Assembly: GCA_021155985.1 (NCBI GenBank)
Contig: JAJNBA010000030.1
Coordinates: forward strand, 1-47,004
Direction: 5' to 3'
DNA: 47,004 bases
Source: Actinomycetes bacterium
GTDB taxonomy: Bacteria > Actinomycetota > UBA4738 > HRBIN12
The notes under the pieces are model-generated. The model was given only the letters and a program-made list of their open reading frames with translations. It was not told where the DNA came from and did not search any database. The position numbers and the translations under genes were made by a program. Shown here piece by piece: positions 16,746 to 25,029 of the stretch. The stretch's first letter is position 1; each line of letters opens with the position of its first letter.

Positions 16746-16773
16746 GGGACTGAGCGTCTCCGGGGCCCATGGG

Positions 16774-16779
16774 TATGCT
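16774..16779 (+). promoter_or_regulatory. -10 element of the DUF948 gene
   Basis: TATGCT lies 39 nt before the ATG at 16819. The leader includes a strong GGAGGT Shine-Dalgarno sequence 5 nt from the start. Confidence 0.35.
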
Positions 16780-16818
16780 GGGCGAACTGCCCACCCCACG
16801 GAACCTCGGAGGTAACGG

Positions 16819-17226
16819 ATGACGCTCCTGGCCCTCACCGGCGGCGAGACCGCCCTGATCGTGCTCGCCGCATTCTGGGGACTCCTGGTCCTGTTCCTGT
16901 GCCTCGTCCTGCTGAACACGTTCCGTGTCCTCGAGGCGACGCGACTCACCGTGGACGCGATGCGCGAGGAGACGGTCCCGCTCCTCCGGGAGATCAAGGG
17001 CTCCGTGGAGCGCACCAACGGGCACCTCGATCGCGTGGGAACCGTTCTGGACTCCGTCGGCGGCATCGTCGGGCGCGTCGAGCGCTTCACCGGCCTGCTC
17101 GAGCACGCCGCCTCCAGCCCCGTCGTGAAGTTCCTGAGCGTGGGCGCCGGCGTGAAGAAGGCGGCCGATTCGTTCAGCAAGAAGCGGTCGAAGGGATCGA
17201 CGGCGCCGGGCGCGCCGGCGCCCTGA
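16819..17226 (+). CDS. DUF948 membrane-anchored protein
   Basis: The 135-aa protein has one N-terminal transmembrane segment (about 12-35, LIVLAAFWGLLVLFLCLVLL). A heptad-like amphipathic region follows (VDAMREETVPLLREIKGSVE and the DSVGGIVGRVERF area) and a basic low-complexity C-terminus. This matches the DUF948 family, of unknown function, which typically sits with a second small membrane protein just before alaS in Actinomycetota, as here. The ATG has GGAGGT immediately upstream. Confidence 0.8.
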   Translation: MTLLALTGGETALIVLAAFWGLLVLFLCLVLLNTFRVLEATRLTVDAMREETVPLLREIKGSVERTNGHLDRVGTVLDSVGGIVGRVERFTGLLEHAASSPVVKFLSVGAGVKKAADSFSKKRSKGSTAPGAPAP

Positions 17227-17227
17227 C

Positions 17228-17497
17228 ATGCGCCGCGGCTTCTGGGTCGCGCTCGGTTTGGGGGCCGGCGCGACCGGCGCCGTCGTCGCCTCACGGTGGG
17301 CCAGGCGGCAGGCGAACAAGGTCAAGCCGGCGACGCTGGCGCGCGAGGCTCGAGGCGGCCTGATGGATCTCTCCAAGCTCGTTGCGGAGTCGATCGAGGA
17401 GGGCAAACGGGCGATGGAGGAGCGGGAACGCGAGCTCCGCGCGGAGCTCGACGGCACCGCGCCCGAGCCGGATCCCGACGAGCCGACCGCCCCCTAG
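17228..17497 (+). CDS. Small membrane protein, DUF6167-like
   Basis: The 89-aa product starts MRRGFWVALGLGAGATGAVVASRWA, a glycine-rich membrane helix. An amphipathic charged helix follows (ESIEEGKRAMEERERELRAEL) and then an acidic, Pro-rich end. The pattern and its place between DUF948 and alaS resemble actinobacterial DUF6167 proteins. This is recognition from memory, not a search. It begins one base after the DUF948 stop codon, so the pair is probably co-translated. Function unknown. Confidence 0.65.
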   Translation: MRRGFWVALGLGAGATGAVVASRWARRQANKVKPATLAREARGGLMDLSKLVAESIEEGKRAMEERERELRAELDGTAPEPDPDEPTAP

Positions 17498-17525
17498 AGC
17501 ACCCGGGGAGCGAAACGACCGCCGG

Positions 17526-17531
17526 TAGACT
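17526..17531 (+). promoter_or_regulatory. -10 element of alaS
   Basis: TAGACT is followed by cggctc and the GTG at 17538, a spacing of 6 nt, predicting a leaderless message. The flanking GGTAGACTCGGCTCGTGGA closely matches the prepilin-peptidase start region at 32135-32153. Confidence 0.5.
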
Positions 17532-17537
17532 CGGCTC

Positions 17538-20174
17538 GTGGAGGGGGAGCGGATCCGCGAGCTGTTCCTGTCGTTCTTCGAGGAGCGAGGGCACAAGCGC
17601 GTGCCGAGCTCGTCCCTGATCCCCCCTCCCGAGTCCGGTCTGCTCCTCGCGAACGCGGGGATGAACCAGTTCATCCCGATCTTCCTGGGTCAGGCAGAGC
17701 CGTCGTATCCGCGGGCCGTCACCGTTCAGAAGGTGATGCGCACGAACGACATCAACAACGTCGGCACGGACGCTCGGCACCTCACGTTCTTCGAGATGCT
17801 CGGCAACTTCTCGTTCGGCGACTACTTCAAGGCGGAGGCGATCGCCTGGGCGCACGAGCTCGTCACCGAGCGGTTCGGGATCGATCACGACCGGCTCTGG
17901 GTGACGGTGTACGAGGAGGACGACGAGGCCGTGCAGGGCTGGGTCGATGGCGTGGGCTTGGCCCCGGACCGCATAGTCCGCCGAGGCATGACCGACGCGC
18001 AGGGTGAGCTCGCGAACTACTGGCACACCCACGCGGCCGGCCCGGGCGGTCCATGCAGCGAGATCTTCGTCGATCGCGGGGCGAAGTACGGACCGGAGGG
18101 CGGCCCGGACGTGGACGAGGAACGGTTCATGGAGATCTGGAACCTCGTCTTCATCCAGGATCGCATCGACGGGGAGTTCCGGGTCGTCGAGCCCCTGCCC
18201 GCGAAGAACGTCGACACCGGGTCGTCGCTCGAACGCGTGGCCGTCGTGTTGCAAGACGTGGACAGCGTCTTCGAGACGGACCTGTTCCGGCCGTTGCTCG
18301 AGGTGGCGGAGTCCCTGTCGGGCCGCCCGCACGGCCGGGACAGCCGCGACGACGTGTCCCTGAAGATCATCGCCGAACACGGTCGGGCCACTGCCTTCCT
18401 GATCGCCGATGGGGTCCAGCCGGCCAACGAAGGCCGCGGTTACGTCCTGCGGCGGATGCTCCGCCGGATGGTGTCGCACGCCCGGCAGCTCGGGATCGAA
18501 CGCGCCGTGATGGATCCGATCATCGACGTCGTGGCGGAGCGGTTCGGGGACGCGTATCCGGCGCTCCGCGAGAACGAGGCGTTCGTGCGGCAGGTGGCGG
18601 GGTCCGAGGAGGAACGCTTCGCTGCCACGCTCCGGCAAGGGCTCGTCCTGTTCGACGACGCGAGGGGGAGGACTCGCGATGGACGGATCACGGGGGACGA
18701 CGCATTCAAGCTCTCCGACACCTTCGGGTTCCCCTTGCAGCTCACGGAGGAGCTCGCGGCGGAGGCGGGCCTGTCCGTCGACGTGGATCGGTTCGCGGCG
18801 CTGCTCGAGGAGCAGCGCGATCGGGCGCGGCGCGCCCGCAAGAAGGTGTCCGTCGGCCTCGACGCCGGGACGGCTCCTCCCACGACGTTCGTCGGCTACG
18901 AGACCCTGGAGTCCGACGCCACCATCGTGACGCTGCTCGATCCGGAGTTCCGGGAGCTGCCCGTGGCCGAGGAGGGTCAGGACGTCCGGATCTTCCTCGA
19001 CCGCACCCCGTTCTACGCGGAGGGGGGTGGCCAGGTGGGCGATCGCGGCTTGATCCGGACGCCCTCGGGCGTGATCAGGGTCGATGACACCGTTCCCGCG
19101 GGCGATCGGTCGATCCTGCACACGGGCGTGGTGGAGTCGGGCGAAGTCCGGGCGAGCGCGGAAGCCCACGCCGAGGTCGACGCCGATCGTCGCGAGGCGA
19201 CCGCCCGAGCGCACACCTCCACGCACGTCGTCCACGCCACGCTCCGCGAGCTGCTCGGAGAACACGCTCGCCAGGCGGGCTCCCTCGTCGAGCCGGGCCG
19301 CCTCCGCTTCGACTTCCCCCATCCCTCGGCGGTCTCGTCGGATCAGCTCGACGAAGCCGAGCTGATCGCGAACCGCCGCCTGACGGCGGACGACGCTCCG
19401 AGAGCCTTCGAGACCTCGATGGAGGAGGCGGAGCGCATCGGTGCCGTGATGCTCTTCGGAGAGAAGTACGGCGACGTCGTCCGCGTGGTGGAGATCGGGG
19501 AGTACTCGCGCGAGCTCTGCGGCGGCACCCATGTGTCACGGACGGGGCACATCGGGGTGATCCGGTTCCTCCACGAGGGATCGATCGGCGCCGGGATGCG
19601 CCGCGTCGAGGCGCTCGTCGGGCCGGACGCCCTCCGGGAGATCAACGTGGAACGCGCGCTCCTGCACGATCTGGTGGAAGCGATCGGCAGCACGGATCCG
19701 CGGAGCGCGATCGACCACGCCCGGAAGGTGACGGAGGAGAACAAGCGGCTCCGGAGCGCGCTGGGCGCGCTCCAGAGGGGAGACCGGGACGCGGTCATCG
19801 CGGCCCTCGTGGAGGGTGTGCTCGAGATCGACGGCCTCGGCCTCGTCGTCTCGGAGGTGGCGGGGGAGGACGCGAGCGGCCTCCGGGAGCTCGCGCAGAA
19901 GGTCCGCGACCGGTTCCAGGGCCGAGCGGCCGCCGTCGTGCTCGGGGGCGGGGCCGACGGGAAGGCCCAGCTGGTGGCGGCGTCGACGCTCGAGGCCGTC
20001 GCCAAAGGTGTCACGGCGCCGGAGTTGCTCCGGGAAGCGGCGACCGTCATCGGCGGCGGGGCCGGCGGCAAGGACATCCTGGCGATGGCCGGCGGCCGGG
20101 ATGCCTCCGCCGTCGGCCGGGCCCTCGGGGGGATCCCCGCGCGCGTCCGGGGGCTCCTCGCGGCCACCTCGTGA
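17538..20174 (+). CDS. alaS: Alanyl-tRNA synthetase
   Basis: A class II synthetase with its own editing domain. The 878-aa product begins MEGERIRELFLSFFEERGHKR and continues with ANAGMNQF and the TFFEMLGNFSFGDYF block of the catalytic core. The editing domain carries HTSTHVVHATL and CGGTHVSRTGHIG zinc/active-site motifs. The DHHA1-type C-terminal domain ends in a glycine-rich GGGAGGKDILAMAGG. The GTG start is supported by the -10 box 6 nt upstream and the normal AlaRS N-terminus. The stop overlaps ruvX by GTGA. Confidence 0.96.
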   Translation: MEGERIRELFLSFFEERGHKRVPSSSLIPPPESGLLLANAGMNQFIPIFLGQAEPSYPRAVTVQKVMRTNDINNVGTDARHLTFFEMLGNFSFGDYFKAEAIAWAHELVTERFGIDHDRLWVTVYEEDDEAVQGWVDGVGLAPDRIVRRGMTDAQGELANYWHTHAAGPGGPCSEIFVDRGAKYGPEGGPDVDEERFMEIWNLVFIQDRIDGEFRVVEPLPAKNVDTGSSLERVAVVLQDVDSVFETDLFRPLLEVAESLSGRPHGRDSRDDVSLKIIAEHGRATAFLIADGVQPANEGRGYVLRRMLRRMVSHARQLGIERAVMDPIIDVVAERFGDAYPALRENEAFVRQVAGSEEERFAATLRQGLVLFDDARGRTRDGRITGDDAFKLSDTFGFPLQLTEELAAEAGLSVDVDRFAALLEEQRDRARRARKKVSVGLDAGTAPPTTFVGYETLESDATIVTLLDPEFRELPVAEEGQDVRIFLDRTPFYAEGGGQVGDRGLIRTPSGVIRVDDTVPAGDRSILHTGVVESGEVRASAEAHAEVDADRREATARAHTSTHVVHATLRELLGEHARQAGSLVEPGRLRFDFPHPSAVSSDQLDEAELIANRRLTADDAPRAFETSMEEAERIGAVMLFGEKYGDVVRVVEIGEYSRELCGGTHVSRTGHIGVIRFLHEGSIGAGMRRVEALVGPDALREINVERALLHDLVEAIGSTDPRSAIDHARKVTEENKRLRSALGALQRGDRDAVIAALVEGVLEIDGLGLVVSEVAGEDASGLRELAQKVRDRFQGRAAAVVLGGGADGKAQLVAASTLEAVAKGVTAPELLREAATVIGGGAGGKDILAMAGGRDASAVGRALGGIPARVRGLLAATS

Positions 20175-20602
20175 CCGCACCCGGGCCGGTCCTCGGACTC
20201 GATCTCGGCAACGCTCGGATCGGGGTCGCCATCTCCGATCCCGAGCGGCGGGTCGCGGTGCCCGTCGGCACCGTCCACGTCGGGCGCCCGCCCGGTGAGC
20301 TGCTCGCGATCGCCGAGCTGGTACGGGAGCGAGGGGCATCGCTGATCGTGATCGGGCTCCCGGTCTCCCTCCGCGGCGAGCACGGCGCTCGTGCCGGGCA
20401 CGCGGGCGCGTTCGCAGGCGCGCTCGCGGGTGTCGTAAAAGTTCCCATCGAGCTGCAGGACGAACGGCTGTCGACCGTGGAGGCGGAGCGGGCGCTCGCC
20501 GCCGCGGGAACCCGAGGGCGCGGGCGCCGCCGCGTGGTCGACGCCTCCGCCGCCACCGTGATCCTCCAGGCGTGGCTGGACGCGCGGGGGCACAACGGCT
20601 GA
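20171..20602 (+). CDS. ruvX: Holliday junction resolvase-like protein RuvX (YqgF)
   Basis: YqgF-family RNase H-fold protein implicated in pre-16S rRNA processing; the junction-resolvase label is historical. The 143-aa product has LGLDLGNARIGVAISD at the N-terminus, DERLST in the middle and VDASAATVILQAWLD near the end, providing the three conserved acidic positions. The GTG overlaps the alaS stop, the usual alaS-ruvX-mltG-aroE order in many bacteria. Confidence 0.92.
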   Translation: MTAPGPVLGLDLGNARIGVAISDPERRVAVPVGTVHVGRPPGELLAIAELVRERGASLIVIGLPVSLRGEHGARAGHAGAFAGALAGVVKVPIELQDERLSTVEAERALAAAGTRGRGRRRVVDASAATVILQAWLDARGHNG

Positions 20603-20617
20603 GGACGAGAGGCCCGG

Positions 20618-20623
20618 TATCCT
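20618..20623 (+). promoter_or_regulatory. -10 element of mltG
   Basis: TATCCT is followed by 7 nt (cggcttc) and the ATG at 20631. This predicts a leaderless mltG message within an otherwise contiguous gene string. Confidence 0.45.
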
Positions 20624-20630
20624 CGGCTTC

Positions 20631-21695
20631 ATGTCGGCGGACCCGAGCCTCCGGCGCGCGGGGCGAGGCAGCCGTCCGCGCCGGCTGTCCCTCGTCGTCG
20701 CCCTCCTCCTGTTCCTCGGCGTCGTGGGTGCCGGCGCGTGGGCACTGGATCACTACCGGACCTGCCAGGGGCCGCCGCCCGGCCCACGGCGAGCCGTCAC
20801 GTTCACGGTCGAAGAAGACACCCCCGCGCGGGAGGTCATGGAGGGCCTCCACGACGAGGGGGTGGTCGCGTGCGGGGGCTTCGTGGGGAACCTCCTCCTC
20901 CGCGGTACCGGCAAGGCCGATCAGATCCGCGCGGGCTCCTTCGAGCTCACGACGGGGATGACGCTGGATGCGGCGCTCGACGTCCTGACGACGCCGCCGC
21001 CCGAGGTGCCCACCGTCGAGCTCGTGATCCCCGAGGGGTTCCGTCTCACGCAGATCGCGGAACGGGTCCAGGACGATCTCGGGATCTCGGCGAAGCGGTT
21101 CCTGAAGGAGGTGGAGAGCGGTCGCTACGTCCTTCCGCCCTACCTCCCGGCAGGATCGGCGTCGCCCGAGGGATTCCTCTTCCCCAAGAGCTACGAGTTC
21201 GTCGAGGAGGGACTGTCGGCACGCGTCGTGGCGCAGGAGCTCCTCGAGCAGTTCGGGAAGGAGGCGGACGCCCTGCCGTTCGACCGGACCGACCAGCTGG
21301 GCGTGTCACCGTACGAGCTCGTGATCATCGCGTCGATGATCGAGGAAGAGGCCAGGGTCGACCGGGACCGGAGGTTGATCGCCGGCGTGATCTTCAACCG
21401 CCTGCGCATCGGGATGGCGCTCGGGATCGACGCCACCCTCCTGTACGACGATCCCACGCCCGACGGGGAGCTCTCGTCGGACGATCTCGCCTACGACACC
21501 CCCTACAACACCCGGATCAACGGCGGGCTCCCACCCACGCCGATCGCCAGCCCCGGAGAGAAATCGCTCCAAGCTGCGCTCGATCCGGCGGACACGGACT
21601 TCCTCTACTACGTGCTCTGCGGAGCGGACGGTCACCACAAGTTCGCGCTCACGCTCGGCGAGCACAACAGGAACGTCGATGCGTGCCTCGGCTGA
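20631..21695 (+). CDS. mltG: Endolytic murein transglycosylase MltG
   Basis: MltG cleaves nascent glycan strands at the membrane. The 354-aa protein has a basic cytoplasmic N-terminus, one transmembrane segment (about 19-38), a LysM-like region (EEDTPAREVMEGL) and a YceG catalytic domain. The latter contains EGFLFPKSYEF and the ASMIEEEA motif, whose first Glu (E238) aligns with the known catalytic residue of the family, plus PYNTRINGGLPPTPIASPG and YYVLCGADGHHKFA. The 3' end overlaps the aroE ATG by 17 nt. Confidence 0.93.
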   Translation: MSADPSLRRAGRGSRPRRLSLVVALLLFLGVVGAGAWALDHYRTCQGPPPGPRRAVTFTVEEDTPAREVMEGLHDEGVVACGGFVGNLLLRGTGKADQIRAGSFELTTGMTLDAALDVLTTPPPEVPTVELVIPEGFRLTQIAERVQDDLGISAKRFLKEVESGRYVLPPYLPAGSASPEGFLFPKSYEFVEEGLSARVVAQELLEQFGKEADALPFDRTDQLGVSPYELVIIASMIEEEARVDRDRRLIAGVIFNRLRIGMALGIDATLLYDDPTPDGELSSDDLAYDTPYNTRINGGLPPTPIASPGEKSLQAALDPADTDFLYYVLCGADGHHKFALTLGEHNRNVDACLG

Positions 21696-22544
21696 GACCG
21701 GGATCGGCGGCGCCACCCACGTCGCCGGGATCGTCGGGTGGCCGGTCGAGCACAGCCTGTCGCCCGCGATCCACAACGCGGCCTTCGCCGCGGCTGGGCT
21801 CGATTGGGCCTACGTGCCGCTGCCCGTGCCCCCGGAGGGACTCTCCGCGGCGCTGGCCGGCCTCGCCCCGCTCGGGTTCCGGGGCGTCAACGTCACGATG
21901 CCGCACAAGACCGAGACCGCCGCCCTGCTCGAGGAGCTGTCGGATGACGCGCGCCTCCTGCGGGCGGTCAACACGATCGTCGTCCGCGGTGACGTGCTCG
22001 AGGGCCATAACACCGACGCACCTGGCTTCGAACGGTTCCTCCGTCGGGACCTGGGATTCGATCCGGCGGGGGCCGCGGCCCTGATCTACGGGGTGGGGGG
22101 CGCCGCCCCGGGCTGCGCCCACGCCCACGCCCCCGCCGGCGGCGGACGGCGCACCCGGGCGGCGCGCGGCGAGGCCCCGGCGGCGCCGCGCCCGTCGCTC
22201 GTGGTGGCGCGGGGCGTTCCGCTCGTGGTGGTGCGCGCCCGAGGGATGTGGAGAGCTCGGTCGCCGACCTCGTCGTGAACGCCACACCGGTTGGCGCGCT
22301 CGGGGCCGAACCGGCCCACCCTGCTCTTCCGCGGCTCGGTCCCGGCGTGCTCGTGGTGGACCTCCTCTACGACCCGCCGACCACCGACCTCCAGCGACGG
22401 GCCCGGGAAGCGGGGGCGACAGCGGTCGGCGGCCTCGGACACCTCCTCGAGCAGGCGGCGCTGTCCTTCGAGCTGTGGACCGGCACGCCCGCTCCGCTGG
22501 ACGTGATGTCAGCGGCCGCCCTCGCGGTCCTCACCGACCGATAG
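21679..22544 (+). pseudogene. aroE: Shikimate dehydrogenase, reading frame broken in the NADP-binding region
   Basis: AroE reduces 3-dehydroshikimate to shikimate. The substrate-binding half is intact in one frame: GWPVEHSLSPAIHNAAF, NVTMPHKTET, then NTIVVRGDVLEGHNTDAPG. The C-terminal part is intact in another frame: LVVNATPVGA, LLYDPPTTDLQRRA, GGLGHLLEQAALSFELW. Between about 22100 and 22245 no frame looks like a Rossmann domain. In 22091-22190 I count only 7 A/T in 100 bases. The gap length is close to normal, so local sequence corruption or small indels fit better than a large deletion. The rest of the shikimate genes (aroC, aroK, aroB, aroQ) are downstream and intact. Confidence 0.8.
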
Positions 22545-22595
22545 CCCCGCGCGGTTCAAGGGCGCTGGCCGCGCGGTCGATGCCTCCGTGGAGGG

Positions 22596-23270
22596 ATGAG
22601 CGACTATTCGGCACTCGCACAGCGGGTCTCGTTGAGCATCGCGGGGATCCGCGGCTGTCTGATGCTGTCTCGCGACGGCTTGGTCCTCGGTGCCCATCCC
22701 GAGGGTGAGCCGGAGGCGGATCTCCGGACCGAGTGGGTGCGCTTCGCGGGGGTCGGCGATCCCGAGCGGTCCTATATCGAGTTCCCCGACCAGATCTGGG
22801 CGTTCGTCCGACGTGGCTCCTACGCAGCCTTCGCGGTGGCCGATGTCGGCGTCCGGCCGGGCGTGCTCGTCGACACGCTCGAGCAAGCCCTCCTGTCCGC
22901 CGAGCAGGAGCGCGTGGTCGACCGAGATGCGATGCGCCTGCCCGAGGCGCCCGCGGCTCCGTCGGGCAAGCCACGCACCAGCTTGCACATGCCGGACCGT
23001 CAGCCGACCTCGGAGCCCGAGCCGGCGGTCGTCCGAGTTGAGGCCGCCGACGACGTCGCCGCCGAGACGTCACCCGCGGACGAGGTCGCCGCGCCGCCCC
23101 CGACGGAGGTCGGGGACGCCCCGGCGGAGGAGCCCGATCCTCCGGCCGGCGACGTCCCAGAGACCCAGGAGGGCAAGGAAGAAGAGTCGGAGGTCGACCG
23201 GATCCTCCTCGCGAAAGAGTTCGCCGGCCTGCTTCAGGTCCCGCGGGAGGATGACGAAGCAAGCAGGTAG
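22596..23270 (+). CDS. Roadblock/LC7 (MglB-like) domain protein upstream of pilB
   Basis: The 224-aa protein starts with about 100 residues resembling a Roadblock/LC7 fold (IAGIRGCLMLSRDGLVLGA, then a helical VLVDTLEQALLSAEQ). In other bacteria this family regulates small GTPases such as MglA in motility polarity. A long acidic Ala/Pro-rich linker follows, then a short conserved-looking terminal helix (VDRILLAKEFAGLLQ), possibly a docking segment. No MglA GTPase is in the window. It sits 51 nt before pilB, so a role in pilus control is inferred from position. The ATG at 22596 is preceded closely by GGAGGG. Confidence 0.6.
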   Translation: MSDYSALAQRVSLSIAGIRGCLMLSRDGLVLGAHPEGEPEADLRTEWVRFAGVGDPERSYIEFPDQIWAFVRRGSYAAFAVADVGVRPGVLVDTLEQALLSAEQERVVDRDAMRLPEAPAAPSGKPRTSLHMPDRQPTSEPEPAVVRVEAADDVAAETSPADEVAAPPPTEVGDAPAEEPDPPAGDVPETQEGKEEESEVDRILLAKEFAGLLQVPREDDEASR

Positions 23271-23321
23271 CTGCATCTGCACGACCCCTCCGGCGGAAGA
23301 CCTAGAGCGGACGGACCGGCG

Positions 23322-25028
23322 ATGACCACCGTGAAGCGGAAGTCGAAGCAACTCGGGCAGATCCTGATCGAGCTCGGACTGATCACGCCCGAACAGCTCG
23401 ACGCGGCCCTTGCCGAGCACCAGAAGACCCCGAAGGCACTCGGCCGGGTCCTCATCGATCTCGGCATGATCAAGGAGGCCGATCTCGTCCGTGCGCTCGC
23501 GGAGCAGGTCGGACTGGAATTCGTCGACCTCAACGACACCCAGATCGACCCCGCCTCCACCGCCCTCTTGCCGGAAGCGCTCGCTCGCCGGTACCGAGCC
23601 CTCCCGATCGGCGAACGCGACGGGAAGCTCCTCGTCGCGATGTCTGACCCCGCCAACGTCTACGCGCTGGATGACATCCGCACGATCACGGGCCGCGAGG
23701 TCCAGCCCGTGGTTGCGACGTCCGCCGACGTGGAGCAGGCGATCCAGAAGTTCGCCGGCCTGGACTCCCAGGTCGAGCAGCTGGCCGCCGAGGCAGCGGA
23801 GGGCAGCGAAGGGGAGGAGCTCGACCTCGAGGCCGCTCTCGAGGACGCGCCCATCGTCAAGCTCGTCAACGCGATCATGACCCAGGCGGTCGCCGAGCGG
23901 GCGTCGGACGTTCACATCGAGCCCGGGGAGCGCGACGTGCGCATCCGCTTCCGGGTCGACGGCGTGCTCCACGAGCCGATGAGGCCGCAGCCCAAGAACC
24001 TCCAGGGCGGGCTGATCTCCCGGCTCAAGGTGATGGCCGATCTGAACATCGCGGAGAAGCGCGTGCCGCAGGACGGCCGGATCTCGATGAAGGTCGGCAC
24101 CCGACAGCTCGACATGCGTGTCGCGACGCTCCCGACCGTGCACGGAGAGAAAGTCGTGATCCGCGTCCTCGACAAGAGCAACGCGATGCTGGCCCTCGCC
24201 GACCTCGGCTTCCTGGAGGACTCCTACGACCGGTTCGCCACGGCGTTCTCCAAGCCGTACGGCGCGATCCTCGTGACCGGACCGACGGGCTCGGGCAAGT
24301 CGACCACGATGTACTCCACGCTCAACATCCTGAACGAGGAATCCAAGAACATCATCACGGTGGAGGACCCGGTCGAGTACCGGATGGCCGGCGTCAATCA
24401 GATCCAGGTCAATCCGAAAGCGGGACTCACGTTCGCCTCGGCGCTGCGATCGATCCTGCGTGCCGACCCCGACATCGTCCTGATCGGTGAGATCCGGGAC
24501 AAGGAGACCGCCACGATCGCGATCGAGGCCGCCCTGACCGGACACCTCGTGCTCTCCTCCTTGCACACGAACGACGCCCCGTCGGCCATCAGCCGCCTCG
24601 TGGAGATGGACGTAGAGACGTTCCTGGTCGCGTCCTCGATCGACGCCGTCGTCGCGCAGCGTCTCGCGCGGATCCTCTGCGACAAGTGCAAGCAGCCGTA
24701 CGCCCCGGACGAGGCCGAGCTCCGGGCGGCCGGCTACACGGAGGACTCGTGGGCGGACATCGGCGAGGTCTTCCGGGCGCCCGACAACCGGATCGCGAAG
24801 AACGACTGCAAGGCCTGTTCCGGCACGGGCTACCGAGGCCGGATCGGGCTGTACGAGGTGATGCTCCGAAGCGAAGAGATCGAACGACTCACGGTGGAGC
24901 GTGCATCTGCCGATGCAATCAGGGCCGTCGCCATCCGACAGGGGATGACAACCCTGCGGGAGGACGGTCTGGCCAAGGTCCGAGCAGGGATCACATCGAT
25001 CGAGGAAGTCGCGAGGGTGGTGAAGTGA
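23322..25028 (+). CDS. pilB: Type IV pilus assembly ATPase PilB
   Basis: PilB is the hexameric motor that polymerises pilin at the inner membrane platform. The 568-aa product has an N-terminal MshEN-like domain (LGQILIELGLITPEQLDAAL, then ALGRVLIDLGMIKEADL), a linker, and a GspE ATPase core. The core shows Walker A GPTGSGKST, the Asp box, Walker B ILRADPDIVLIGEIRD, the His box HLVLSSLHTNDA and the tetracysteine CDKC/CKAC metal motif. MshEN domains can bind c-di-GMP, but the usual Arg of the motif is Gln/Ala here, so binding is uncertain. pilT follows one base after the stop. Confidence 0.93.
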   Translation: MTTVKRKSKQLGQILIELGLITPEQLDAALAEHQKTPKALGRVLIDLGMIKEADLVRALAEQVGLEFVDLNDTQIDPASTALLPEALARRYRALPIGERDGKLLVAMSDPANVYALDDIRTITGREVQPVVATSADVEQAIQKFAGLDSQVEQLAAEAAEGSEGEELDLEAALEDAPIVKLVNAIMTQAVAERASDVHIEPGERDVRIRFRVDGVLHEPMRPQPKNLQGGLISRLKVMADLNIAEKRVPQDGRISMKVGTRQLDMRVATLPTVHGEKVVIRVLDKSNAMLALADLGFLEDSYDRFATAFSKPYGAILVTGPTGSGKSTTMYSTLNILNEESKNIITVEDPVEYRMAGVNQIQVNPKAGLTFASALRSILRADPDIVLIGEIRDKETATIAIEAALTGHLVLSSLHTNDAPSAISRLVEMDVETFLVASSIDAVVAQRLARILCDKCKQPYAPDEAELRAAGYTEDSWADIGEVFRAPDNRIAKNDCKACSGTGYRGRIGLYEVMLRSEEIERLTVERASADAIRAVAIRQGMTTLREDGLAKVRAGITSIEEVARVVK

Positions 25029-25029
25029 G

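Noticed and set aside
23322-23500. PilB N-terminus as a definite c-di-GMP receptor
   Set aside because: The MshEN-like layout is present, but the Arg expected at the start of each binding motif is Gln or Ala, so I do not claim binding.
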